Assembly (NCBI GenBank): GCA_022828595.1
Contig: JAKGHH010000007.1
Location: 41,525,973-41,589,972, forward strand
Direction: 5' to 3'
Origin: Nelumbo lutea
Lineage: Eukaryota > Streptophyta > Magnoliopsida > Proteales > Nelumbonaceae
Length of the DNA stretch: 64,000 nucleotides
Made by a program: the position numbers and the translations under genes. Below the pieces are notes generated by a model. It saw only the letters and a list, made by a program, of their open reading frames with translations, did not search any database and was not told the origin of the DNA. Positions within the stretch are counted from its first letter, which is position 1. Each line of letters starts with the position of its first letter. This document shows, one piece after another, positions 46,359 to 57,255 of the stretch.

Positions 46359-47090
46359 GTTGACCGTTCTATTCGGAAACCAAGGGGCATAGTGGAAGAC
46401 ATTTTGCTTCAGATTTTTAAATTCTATTATCTTGTTGATTTTTTGGTTTTAGATACTCAATCTATAGTTGACAGTGAGTCAAAGATTCTACTTATTTTAG
46501 GAAGGCCATTACTTGCTACATCCAATGCTCTTATTAATTGTAGGAATGGTTTGATGAAGCTTTCATTTGGGAATATGACTCTTGAGGTGAATATTTTTCA
46601 TGTTGGGAAATAGCCCCGAGATGAGGACGAGTGCTATCATAACTACATGATATACTCTCTCATTACAGAGGAAGTAGATGAAAGGGAAAATTCTGAATCT
46701 TTTGAATATCTCCTCTATAATTTTGTTTTGAATTTTGAATTTTTGTTTTATCCTATTAATGATGTCTGTAATGTTTCCTCTATTTCTAATGACATGCAGG
46801 ATAAGTAGAAGAAGTTTTGGCAACCACACTTTGAGGAGTTATCACGTGAAAAAGAACAACCGAAGCCATCTTCTATGGAGACACCAAAAATAGAGTTATC
46901 CCTACTTCCTGAAGGATTGAAACGTGCATTTTTGGACCAGGTATTGTTTTGAGACATATCATGTCTGAAAGGGGAGAGTTCTCCGAGTTAATGGACAACG
47001 GTTGAAGCATTATGTGGAGAGGGTAGACCAACCTAAGGAGATCACTCTTGCAGCTCCGGTCTACAATGCTTTGTCAGGTTCTATCTTTCT
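46359..47090 (+). pseudogene. ATH1 protease and pol remnants
   Basis: 46359-46612: DRSIRKPRGIVEDILLQI, FLVLDTQ and ILLILGRPLLATSNALIN, the Athila/gypsy protease. 46800-46950: KIELSLLPEGLKRAFLDQV, the spacer before RT. Then RT through integrase is absent: at about 46960 the sequence jumps to VNGQRLKHYVERVDQP and EITLAAPVYNALSG, the C-terminal end of pol. Confidence 0.85.
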
Positions 47091-47817
47091 ACACTATCAT
47101 TTTTATCTTTCTTTTCTTTTATTTGTTTTTGTTTTTCTTTTATTAGTTTTTTATGTTTCCTTCTTCTAGTTGATAAGTTTGCAGGTCTAATATCAGTCCA
47201 TCGATCAGGTGTCCCCTACCCTTTGCTTTTTTATTTCTTTTATTTTTTTTACGGCAGTGGGGACACTATCTCATTCAGGTTGGGGGTGTAGCATTGCATG
47301 CACATAATATGCACACTTTTTATATATACATTCTTCTTGTGTGAAAGAGAGACAACCAACACTTTACTTATTGTTTCTATCCTGGTAGTTTTTTGTGTGA
47401 ATAAGTTTGCATTGCATTATTGAGAAGTTTAGATTGAACTTTCTGATTTTCTATTTAAGTATGATTTCAAAATTGTTTGGTTTAAGTCACTTTTCTATCT
47501 TAATTATCAAAGAATAACTTCTGAAAACTTTTTGTGCTCAATACTAAGCTTTGTCATATTTAAGCTCACTTTTTTCTAGACTCACACATCTTTTGTGAGT
47601 GAGTGGAGAGTTGAGGAAACAACTTATGAACTTTCATTGATCTGTTGAATTGGTTAGTTGCTATTTAGAATGACATTACGTGGTTGGAGGAATATTTGGA
47701 TGATAAGCTAAAGGATGATATTAGTCAATTTCAAAAAAAAAAAAAAGAAAAAAAAAGGAGAGGGGGAGCTAGTTCGTGTTATTTGAGAAACTTTACACTC
47801 TCCCTACTTCGCATTAT

Positions 47818-47852
<35 letters not shown>

Positions 47853-48449
47853 AAGAAAAAAAAGAAAGAGAATTTTTTTTTAAAGAAGAAGACTCGGTAC
47901 AATAAAGTCTTCCGTCAATTCAAAAGACAAACTTCTTTTCTTGGGGAACAATCTTTCTCACTAGGCTCGATTTCTATTTGTATTGTTCTCATATTTAACT
48001 AATCAAAATCCTGAAGCTGGTTTTTGGTAAGAATGGTGGAGTTCTAAACAGATAACTTTCCTATCTTCTGATCAATGATCGTGTGTTTGTTTGTCCATAA
48101 ATTTGGCCTTTTTCTTGAGTGATTATCTGATTTCCAACTCCATGAGAGAAATCCCTTGCCTTAAAACGGCTTATCTATGAGGATATGGAGTTGGGGTTTT
48201 TACTTTGACTAATTCTCAAGGCTATATGTGTTGTGGTTTGTGGTATGAAGGTTTTCCTTAGTTCACACACATTCACTTTTGGAAGTTATAATTGAAATAA
48301 TCTTGATAGCATTTGTGATCTTTTTCCGACCCTTTTGTTTGAAATGCTTAGCTGGTTTTGCTGGATTTCTGTTTAAGCTAATCATCATGCTTTGTCTTTT
48401 TATTTGCGCTTAAATTGGTAGGGACTAGCAATAAGCTGGTTGGGGGTTG
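47091..48449 (+). other. ATH1 3' untranslated region
   Basis: No gene. It contains poly-T tracts, an A-rich run (47733-47757), a (GA)n microsatellite at 47819-47848 and the polypurine tract GGTTGGGGGTTG (48438-48449) directly before the 3' LTR. Confidence 0.75.
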
Positions 48450-49471
48450 TGACAGAAGCATGAAAATGTATATCTAAAGTGTACTCAATTCGTTCCGATT
48501 TTACTTTAAACAGAGTCCAGTATTTTGGGCATATCTTTCTTTACAGATGTTAAAATTCGGTAAATCTTGAGGCTATGGACAGCGGATTTGGGGATAAGAC
48601 GCGGATCTGGGCATATCTCTCTAAATCAATCTATATCCAGGCGCAAATTGGGGGATAAGACGGGGATCTGGGCTGAGTAGATTGAGGATCCTAATAGCAT
48701 AATAAAAAGGAAAAATCTAACATAAAAGGGGGACGACTACTAGAGGTTGTTTTGACATTATTTTCTCAGTCTTTCATGGAAGAGAAGAGGGGAGAATGAC
48801 ATCCAAGCGTGGCTAAAGCATCAACAAGGCAAGGGAGGATCTTGATCGATGAGTTTTACTTGTTATTTTACTTTGATTCATTGAGAGATTTCAATGTTTA
48901 ATCTCGTTCTTGAGAGATTTCTTTAATTATTTTGATAAACCTTGAAGTTATATTTTTCAATTTCCATATAAGACTAGTCATGCTCTTTTTATGCGCAATT
49001 TGTTAGAAAATAATTGATTGGGTAGATTTATTTTATGAGTTGATCCTTGACTGCAATACTGTCAATATGGTATGTTGTCGTTCTTGGGTAGCTTGTAAGA
49101 ATAGATCATTTTGTTCTTCATCAAAAATTAATTCTCTTAGAAAAAATACTTTTGTTCTTGTCGTTGGTTTCAAAGTTATATTTTCCGATTGTTTGTTTGG
49201 GATGTGAAATTTGCAATTGAGTAATAAATAGGAATCAAAGTCGAGACTAGTTAAGAAAATTGATCAAGTGAATCTTGAAGCCTTATTCATCGCAAACTAT
49301 TTTTCATCTTTTAATCATCGTTACTTGTATTTTTAGAAAATCATTTTTTCTAGGTTATTCACTCTTAGCGATAACTCCTTTTGTTGGTTTAATCAGCTTC
49401 TCTGTGGATTCAACACCTAAAGCTACGCTTCAATGACCGCTTGGCCAAGGGTAATAATTTTGGGCGAGACA
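48450..49471 (+). repeat. ATH1 3' LTR, 1022 bp
   Basis: It starts TGACAGAAGCATG and ends GGGCGAGACA. It differs from the 5' LTR by many substitutions and several block indels, so the insertion is not recent. Confidence 0.88.
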
Positions 49472-50330
49472 ACGATCACTCATTTTCAGCCCTTCCCCTT
49501 ATCTCCAACTGGTGGCGAAGAAAACAAGAGAAAACCCTAGACTAGGTGCGCAAAGAACAGAATTTTGGGCAGTTTTGATTTGCTCAGTTTGGCTCTGATA
49601 CCATATTAGGTGTTGAGAGGAGGTGTTAGGTTGGATTGGAAGTTGTCTCTCTTTGAAAGACGAAGGAGAGCCTCTAAAGGGAATAAAACTTTTGGTATGG
49701 GGTCAGAAGAAGAATGTGAGGGTTGTAGGGGCTCGAGGGTATTAGTAGTGGAATGCTTGGGATTCAACGACCTCTAACGTGAGGGAGATCCTCTATTTAT
49801 CAAGAAGATTCCGAGATCCTAAATGATAGGAGATGAGGATCTTCGCTCCGTATTGAGGGAGGAAGTACATTCTTTAATGGAAATCATTGAATGCGCCATT
49901 GGGCATCGCCACGTGTCTCATGAAGATCTTCTTAGGCATCGGATTTCCTTATCTTTTAGATTCCTCATTACTCACGTATGCTATTACATTTTTGCGCATT
50001 ATGATTAGTCCTATGTGATTGATGATGACGCCACCCTTCGAAGGTCGATGTTTCGTTAATGCCTCGTGGCGATTTGCGAAGTACTTTGTTGTCGTGGGTT
50101 TGCGTGTGTCTGGGCAAACGCGGCCTTCACTATGGGCTCGGCCTATTGTCCTCTCTGACCCGTTATTCGAAGCAGGTTCACAGGCTATAGGTTTATTGTA
50201 GTTTTGCTTAGCATGTTGTGGGTTCATTGTGAAGATGGTGTCAACCATAGTTTCATCACAACACGAAGGTTGACCATAAGCTATTTATGATTGATTCTAT
50301 GGTGTTACTCTTGGTATATGAGTGTTCTAT
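49472..50330 (-). mobile_element. Copia 5' end (leader, primer-binding site, LTR part), possibly COP3
   Basis: The minus strand has TGGTATCAGAGC at 49592-49603 (exact tRNA-Met site) with an LTR on its right side. Within that LTR a GATAAATAGAG TATA-like motif faces left at 49791-49802. The leader side (49472-49591) borders ATH1. This fits the missing 5' end of COP3, separated from it by the ATH1 insertion. The outer LTR end was not located. Confidence 0.5.
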
Positions 50331-50912
50331 GAGGGTCTGAATGAGCAGTACATACCTACTTTAGCCCCTCACTTTATCGGTAAGTGGGAATTTGTGGATA
50401 AACACATTGTCTTTTGTCTTTCCAGCGTTGGGTTTGGTATTTCTACTTGTTTTGGGTTTTTGTGTAAATCGCATGCTCCCTATACTCGTGCTTGGTGATT
50501 CATGATGATCAAAGGTTCAGCCCCCGCTATCTTTTGGTGATTTGATTTCTGATGGCAGTTAGTGCTGTATGTGTGGTCTAGCCCCCGCCCTCTCTTACTG
50601 CTATCGGGAAAGAAAAATCATAAGAAAATGAAACAACAGCTGGGAGAGAAGATGTTGGACGATGGGATTAGGGAGAATATAGTTGCTAAGCTACGGTCAT
50701 AATCATCATAGCTCTGAGTAAGATGTAAGAAGTGACACGTGTGACCTTGGGGTTTTGAAAGTTTAAATGATGGCATTGGGTACATAATTAAATCGCGATA
50801 AGTGTTGCGCCCTGCCCCATCTCCCTTTGGGTTTTATTTATGAGTTGTCATTATTCACGATGGTCTGTTTGAACGTGCCTGTTTGGCTCCCCTTGTCACT
50901 GGGTCGTGGTAG
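50331..50912. other. Unassigned sequence upstream of the ORF at 51020
   Basis: No gene seen. GACACGTGTGAC (G-box core CACGTG) is at 50734-50745. The stretch may include the left end of GYP2 (its 3' LTR in minus orientation), but no matching partner LTR is in the window to confirm this. Confidence 0.35.
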
Positions 50913-50922
50913 TTTATAAAAG
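50913..50922 (+). promoter_or_regulatory. TATA-box-like motif ahead of the ORF at 51020
   Basis: TTTATAAAAG, about 100 bases before the ATG at 51020, with a C/T-rich leader between. Position and sequence suit a plant core promoter; activity is inferred only. Confidence 0.45.
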
Positions 50923-51019
50923 GGTGTCTTATGCCCTATTCCGCAACGTTGTCTGAGTCAGATTCACGCTTGATTGCTCGATTGTACCTTTGTTGTATTT
51001 CTTCGCTCCGAAGTTGGGA

Positions 51020-51657
51020 ATGGCCCTTAACCATCACGGCGCTCAGTTGGTTGTCAATGAATCAGTAGGTTTTAATTTGCCATATCCGGTGGGGTCGACA
51101 CTGATTTTGGAGTATGCCGTGGTCCGTCAAATGCTCGTGCAATATTGCGAACAGAATGCGATAGCCCCTTTGGGGTACGAAGTCGTTAACGGGTTTCATG
51201 TTCGGGGTGTGCGTCCGAGGGACCAATTTTTAGTAACGCGGGAAATAGTGACTTCCGCACTAACGATTGTCTGGTCTGGTTGCTGCCCCCTATTGAACTG
51301 CCTACTAGCATCGTTAGTCCAGCGTTGAATACACTCGCGGCTGTGATGTTCGAGATAATGAACCTCCCCCATGATCAGATTTCCTGGAGCGTCTTGGCGC
51401 GATGGTTGAAGACCTGCGAAAACCTCTCTGCGGTCGGCTTTCAAGTCACTGAAGTTGAGAACCACATCATTCGGTTGGCACATGTGTTTTGGAGAGCGGC
51501 TTTGGACGATTCTCCAATAGTTTATGGGCGGTCTTTGGCAGACGTACATCATCGTTTGGAGGTCATGAAGCAAGGTGAGCTGCGACGACCAAAGACCTCG
51601 TGGACCTTGAGGAGCAGTGTGCTTGGCAGCGTCGAATGGTGGCAAAGTGCGAGGTAG
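51020..51657 (+). pseudogene. Unidentified ORF, frameshifted
   Basis: The ATG at 51020 opens MALNHHGAQLVVNESVGF, with LILEYAVVRQMLVQY and VRPRDQFLVTREI. The frame shifts at about 51250-51280 and continues LPPIELPTSIVSPALNTL, MNLPHDQISWSVLARWL and RLAHVFWRAALDD, to a stop at 51655. No family was recognised. It is acidic and hydrophobic rather than gag-like, with no zinc or catalytic motif. It lies on the strand opposite to GYP2 pol, as the PMD gene does, and could be a second cargo ORF or the first part of one transcription unit. NAL1 is inserted 150 bases after it. Confidence 0.4.
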
Positions 51658-51807
51658 AGATCATGTTGTGTGTATTTAGTGTTATTGATCAGTCATGTTG
51701 TGTGTGTACCATATCTGGGTGGGTCGCGGTTAGCTCTGACACAGTTTCAAGTTATTATCATTGTCAAGGCCTCGCCGACCGCTCTGTGTATAATGGTTGT
51801 GCCGCTA

Positions 51808-52555
51808 TATCATGGGGGTAGTTCTAGAGTGGAAGAAACCCGTGCGGCGTCCTGGCCAAGGCAGGCCAGGACAAGTTTTTATATGCATAGAGGCTAGGAG
51901 TTGCCCGATGGAATGGCTTCACCAAAGTCAGTAGCACTAGATCATGACCTCAAGTCCAATGGCCGGGGCACTCTCCTGGCTCAGACCGGTCCATGGGAGG
52001 CGCCACTTACATGCTAAAGGGGGACAACCATAATGCAAGGCGACCATGCGCCGATGAGGTGACTTGGCACCGATGTGATGGGTCTCCTGTATGCCGATGA
52101 TGACAGGCACCTGTGTGCCATGATGATAGGCAACCGCTTGGGCCGGAACACACCCGTGTGCTAGAGGCAACGGGTAGCTCACTCAGCTTGGGCAAGGGGC
52201 TAGCGTGGTGAAGGAACATGCTTGAGCCAGGCCCGCATGCCAAGTCTCCCTTGAGTATCGGTAGCGCAGTGCCGGTCCAACACCGTCCCCATGAGCAAGT
52301 GTGCGCCCATGAGGAACCCTGGTAGCCATGCTAGCCGTTAACCAGGGCCGCCCCGCAAGGGGATGAAGGTCTAGGAGTGCCAAGGTTAGGCACCCAAGGA
52401 GGTCGACCACCCCTCCTCAAAGAGTACGTTAAGCTTTTGGTGGTCTGCCTGAAGATGACATCAGTTCTCCCAAAAATCTTACAGGCGAAAATGATGGTGA
52501 TGTCCCTAACGTAAGCCAAGCGTAGGCAAGGCTAAGCCTGTGCTGAACCGTAACA
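51808..52555 (-). repeat. NAL1 3' LTR, 748 bp
   Basis: In + orientation it runs from TATCATGGGGG (TGTCACGGGGG in the partner, two likely deamination changes) to CCGTAACA. It is GC-rich compared with surrounding DNA. Overlapping ORFs on both strands are coincidental. Confidence 0.88.
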
Positions 52556-53614
52556 GGCTCCCCCACTCAATCCATTGTCATCCTCGACAATGGGTCTTCC
52601 TTGTGAATGGGCATCTGTGTCCCGCGCCATCCACTTCCTTGCTAGTTCCAGGGCTCGTCTGGCTATTCCGGGTCTTGCCTATATTGGTGTCCATTTATGG
52701 GGACGGAACCATTTCACCATGCTGACCTGCCTGGACTTCACCCCCAGTGTCGAGGTTACTCAAACCGCGCAATGGCTATGCCGTTGAATGTGAAAGAAGG
52801 GCCTCGAAGAAAAGTGTGTGGTGCTTTGCGGAGGTCCGCCCCATGTATCATCTTACCTCAAGGCTCAACCGTCTTCTTGGCAGCTTTTCAGTGATGCTAC
52901 CGAACACGTTGATAGGTCTACTCCTGTTGTTGGCGATGGATGCTGGGGTACCCTTTCTCCATGCTGGCCTGCAGTCTTCACCTCGCCCTGTGTGGGTTAC
53001 TCAAACCTAGTCATGGCTTATGCTCTCACGGCCCTCGAAACTACGCTTCACCTCGCTGGTTCGGGCTACATGTTCCCTCCGAGGGGGCCCCACTGCTGCT
53101 GCCTCAAGGAGATCTGACCGCTTCAAACATGAGTGTGGCAACTTTTACCCATGAGTTGCCGAACATGCACTCGCCTTGTGATGAGCTTCTGCTGCTGCAA
53201 GTGTTCAACCTGGAAACTGAGCATGTCCACCTGAAACTTTGCCGGTGTAAGGCCGCCATGCTCCAACGGCCAGCGTAACCACATTCCTAACAAGGCCCAC
53301 CCGCAAGGGAAGCTGTTTTAGGGTCATTGGAATGGGAACACGAACAATGAATGGCCTCTTGTTAGGCCTGATAAGCAATCTGCTTGGGTAGTGCACCCAC
53401 ATTCCTATCAAGGCTCACGCATCTGCCCGCGCATGAGGACAACAACCCATGCATCTGCCCCACAAGGGAAGCTGTTTTAGTGTCATTGGAATGGGGATAT
53501 GGACTAAGAAATGGCCTCTTGCCAGGCCTGATTTGAAATCTGCTCGATCCTGGGTGGAAGTGCCTAGGGACCGCACCCCACAAAATGCTGCTTGTTGAAA
53601 TGACCGCTTCAACT
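52556..53614 (-). other. NAL1 interior, non-coding
   Basis: GC-rich, with two internal direct repeats: about 53290-53382 against 53458-53544 (AAGGGAAGCTGTTTTAG core) and a looser pair near 52700-52785 and 52945-53010 (GGTTACTCAAACC). Many short ORFs on both strands, none recognisable. Confidence 0.6.
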
Positions 53615-54342
53615 TGAAGGGATGAGAGATCCATCCTATGGACGCCCAAAGATTGCGGAATAAGGGGCGAATTTCAAAAAATTTATCTCTCCCTCCAATT
53701 GGGAATCGTATTCCCTATTTAGAAAATCATATTTTCAAGGATCAATCTTGAACCATAAACTGAACCAGATCTGAACCAAAAGGAGTGGGAGAGGATTATA
53801 CCTGATACGGAGAAATACTATCTCCCAATGGAGGTGTTCACGCCCAAGAAGGATCCAAAATCTGCTCCCACTGAAGATGGCGCAGTGAAGGATGGAGTTG
53901 AATCAACAATGTTCTTCAAAAGAACTTGACCCTTCGCAAGAATCAACTGGACGGCTTGTGAGTACAGCTCCAACCAATCTTTTCCCAAAAGATTGAATTA
54001 ATCTCCAAGGTCCAGGGCAATACTAGAAATCTACTCCAGTTCAAAGATTCAATTAATCCTACAATGTATGTGCCTAGGGTCTCACCCTGGCAGCTGAGAT
54101 AGGCCACCCCAACCGACTTGGTGGCACCACAGTGTTAGCCTTGTTAGGATAGGTCTCCCCAGACCGACCCACTGGCTGTGTACATTCTAAACTAACACGA
54201 GTCTCATTAAGTGTCTAGTTTAAGGGTATCACAGAAACATACCAAGGGAACATGAATCAAAGATGCACTTTTATTCATTTACAATAAACTCATAAAGTAA
54301 ATCATCCTAATTGAAGCTAAGGGCATACAAAACTATCTAACA
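53615..54342 (-). repeat. COPA-d: solo LTR nested in NAL1, 728 bp
   Basis: The minus strand starts TGTTAGATAGTTTTG and ends CATCCCTTCA. CAACT flanks it on both sides (53610-53614 and 54343-54347), a clean 5-bp target duplication. It lacks about 1.2 kb of the middle of the full LTR (compare 28178-30116), and no internal region remains. Confidence 0.92.
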
Positions 54343-54399
54343 CAACTGGCTGTAGGCTAATCTGCTGAAAAACCAACTGCTGTTGCAATTAGCTAACTT

Positions 54400-54411
54400 G
54401 CTCTGATACCA
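54400..54411 (-). other. NAL1 primer-binding site
   Basis: The minus strand reads TGGTATCAGAGC exactly (tRNA-Met), two bases inside the right LTR. Confidence 0.88.
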
Positions 54412-54413
54412 AT

Positions 54414-55165
54414 TGTCACGGGGGTAGTTCTACAGCGGAAGAACCCGTTCGATGTCCTGGCCAAGGCAGGCCAGAACAAGCCTTTATAACGCATAGAGGC
54501 TAGGAGTTGCCCGATGGGATGGCTCCACCAAAGTCAGTAGCACTGGATCATGACCTAAAGTCCAATGGCCGGGGCACTCTCCTGGCTTAGACCGGTCCAT
54601 GGGAGGCGCCGCTTACGTGCTAAAGGGGGACAACCATAATGCAAGGCGACCATGCGCCGATGAGGTGACTTGGCACCGATGTGATGGGTCTCCTGTATGC
54701 TGATGATGACAGGCACCTGTGTACCACGAAGATAGACAACCGCTTGGGCCGAAACACACCCGTGCGCCAGAGGCAACGGGATAGCTCACTCAGCTTGGGC
54801 AAGGGACTGGTGAGGTGAAGGGACGTGCTTGAGCCAAGCCCGCATGCCAAGCCTCCCTTGAGTATCGGTAGTACAATGCCGGTCCAACATTGTCCCCATG
54901 AGCAAATGTGCACCTATGAGGAACCCTGGTACCCATGCTAGCCGTTAACCAGAACCGCCCCGCAAGGGGATGAAGGTCTAGGAGTGCCAAGGTTAGGCAC
55001 CCAAGGAGGTTGACCAACCCTCCTCAAAGAGTACGTTAAGCTTTTGGTGGTCTGCCTGAAGATGACATTAGTTCTCCCAAAAATCTTACAAGCGAAATGA
55101 CGGGCATGTCCCTAACGTAAGCCTGTCAAGCGTAGGCAAGGCTAAGCCTGTGCTGAACCGTAACA
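54414..55165 (-). repeat. NAL1 5' LTR, 752 bp
   Basis: In + orientation TGTCACGGGGG...CCGTAACA. It is colinear with 51808-52555 throughout, with scattered substitutions and small indels. Confidence 0.9.
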
Positions 55166-55721
55166 GCTAGTCGTTTTCAAATTACCAGTAGCGTGTGGGC
55201 GGTAGGCTTTCATAAGCAATGGCTAAATTAGTATCGCATGTGTCCTTTTGTCTAGTGCATGCAATCTGATTGGGCGTCGTCGTATCTTTAAGGGTTAGGA
55301 ACAAGAGTTCTTTTGCAGCGAAAATCCACGTGGCATCCAGTAATGATTTACTCTTCGTCGTTAACTTGAGATTATTGTGATTTAGTCACACGTGTGGATC
55401 GGGTTTGAAATTTGATAGGATATGGAGATGGTTACTGTCTATCGCTGTTACGGTATAGGGCAATGCATTTGCATTATATGGGCCTCATTGGTCCCACCTC
55501 TGAAAGAGACCTTTGGGTAATTTCGCGAGCTTACTTATTCACGAAGCATTGCTTCGAGTGTCGTGCGGGCATCTTATCATCTTCTCTGGCGCTGTTTAGT
55601 ACTCTCGTTTTATTTGTAGTCGTTGCTATTATCTCCCCCATTCGACCATTGGAAGGTTATTCGATAGGCAAGAATAAACTATTCTCCTTTGTATCACTTC
55701 TATGTTAGTCAATCTGTCTTC
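55166..55721 (+). other. Spacer ahead of the PMD gene
   Basis: No gene. CACACGTGTGG lies at about 55387-55397; a related GACACGTGTGAC is upstream of the ORF at 51020. Together with 51658-51807 it forms the interval into which NAL1 inserted. Confidence 0.4.
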
Positions 55722-57255
55722 ATGGCTACTCAACAAGGAAGTCTGGATTCCTTCTTTATAGATTTCGTCAGACAGGTTGACATTGTGTCATTGCAAATAG
55801 AGAGGGAAGCAGCTTTGGCGGTCGATGGTGGCAGGGATTTTTGGCCTCCTATTCTTGTATCACGAGGGGAAAATGGTTCATCTGATGTTGTTGTTGGTAC
55901 CGAGTTGATGTATCTCTACGAAACAACGGAGGTTTCCATGTCCTACAAATGCCAGGAGCCATGGACCGATGCATCAAAGTCTCTGACCAATTATACTGTT
56001 TGGACGCGATTCATTTTGGAAAATCCACTGTATTGCCAGACGCTTCAGGATGCTAGGCTTTTAAGGTTTGTAGACTGCTACACTGGTCTTCCAGGCCGGA
56101 ACGGTGTTAAGTATGTAGGGCACCTGCTGAATCATTGGTGTTCGCGTACACATACTTTCGTGGGTGCGTTTGGTGAATTTACTATTATGATGGAGGATGT
56201 GGTGGCATTGTTAGCATTGTTGGTTGGGGGTGCGATATCTGCAAAGCATCTGCAACATATTGAGTCCATCCCGCCGAAGTGGAAGGAGCTGTATGATCCT
56301 CTTCGCGGGGCAAAATGCCATTGGATCAATGGATGGCCTACTAGTTCGAGTGTCGAGGCGATGGAAATGTCATGGTACGAGGTGCATGATCTCATTGCCA
56401 CCTTGCTGCCTATTTTCTATATGTGGCCTCCCGCTTCTTGTTCCCAGGGATGCTGGACTATGGTCTCTGCACCGTTCTGATCCCCCTGGTCGTCTTTGCT
56501 ACTAGCAGGTATCAACTCCCCTTAGCATCGATGTTTTCTTGGTTATTTGTATGAATAACTGGACGACACTGTTCAGCAGCTGAATGACCCTAGTTACAGG
56601 AGGCATGTGAGTTACGTCTTCACTCCGTTTATTTGGATGTTCATCTGTGAACACTTTGAGCTCAATGTGAGGCTATGAACACTTCATCCTCTCTAACTTC
56701 AAATTGCTACTCTCAATGGTGATGAGTCGGGGGAGAAGGTTTTGGAAGTGTGTTGGGGGAAACGGAGGCTTCACGCAAAGAGGCGCAAAAATTATAAAAT
56801 GACCATATGCTCGCATGGTCCGCCATGCCGTGCCTGTTCCAAAGGGTGGGGATAACTAGTGTGCTCTTGAGATGGGAAGTGCTATTGTGAGAATGGCGCG
56901 AGTAATTTTGTGGCTTGGGGTTATTGCATATTTGGACCGCTCAGGTGAATTGCAACTCTTTGTCTATCGTCCGGATCGGGTGCTCCAACAATTTGGGTAC
57001 GATGACATAGGCGCCCAGTTTTTGAGAAACCTTGGAGAAGACGTATTTTGGGTTCGGTGTCACAGTCGAGCGTTCCCGGGGTGTACTCGGTTTCCAATTG
57101 CTGGTTATGGCAGAATGCAAGTGTGTAAGTCACCCCATCTGTCATACCTCTGCTCACTGCTTGTCGGGTTCCAGGAATTATTGTGGGCGAATTCACTAGC
57201 CCATCATGTGTCGGCCCCTCCCCCAGGCCATGCTGCTTGCCGAGGGGTATGAATA
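55722..57255 (+). pseudogene. Plant mobile domain (PMD) protein, decayed, antisense to GYP2 pol
   Basis: ATG at 55722 (MATQQGSLDSFFIDF). The PMD core follows: YTVWTRFILENPLYCQTL, LLRFVDCYTGLPG, VKYVGHLLNHWCSRTHTF, and GAFGEFTIMMEDVVALLAL, the fold's hallmark 'THTFH-PFGEMTITLEDV' region. A TGA at 56478 ends the first frame. Homology resumes in other frames (YVFTPFIWMF near 56612) and at 56872-57060, where VYRPDRVLQQFGYDD is the conserved C-terminal PMD motif. PMD occurs in MAIN/MAIL proteins and widely in transposable elements. The location beside a gypsy pol, on the opposite strand, fits element cargo. Stops and shifts make this copy non-functional. Confidence 0.8.

Larger units (their letters stand above)
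38524..49471 (+). mobile_element. ATH1: Athila-like Ty3/gypsy element with nested COPA-c
   Basis: Both LTRs are present (38524-39668 and 48450-49471), with a tRNA-Asp-type primer-binding site, gag, protease, a short C-terminal remnant of pol, a long 3' region and a polypurine tract. RT, RNase H and integrase are deleted. COPA-c (40595-46358) sits between gag and protease. The flanks GCAAT and ACGAT match at three of five positions, so a target duplication is only suggestive. Confidence 0.88.
51808..55165 (-). mobile_element. NAL1: non-autonomous LTR retrotransposon, minus strand
   Basis: Two near-identical LTRs (51808-52555, 54414-55165) enclose a primer-binding site (54400-54411, minus-strand TGGTATCAGAGC) and a polypurine tract (minus-strand GAGTGGGGGAGCC next to 52556). 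The flanks share GCTA (51804-51807 and 55166-55169). After removing the nested solo LTR (53615-54342), the interior is about 1.1 kb and has no gag or pol. It must be moved by another element's proteins, probably a copia given the primer. Confidence 0.85.

Noticed and set aside
46359..46612. Aspartic protease ORF as a host retroviral-like protease gene
   Set aside because: It is flanked by ATH1 gag and pol remnants in the same orientation, so it belongs to the element.
52550..53280. Dense overlapping ORFs on both strands
   Set aside because: GC-rich NAL1 interior with few stops by composition; no recognisable domain and no consistent strand.
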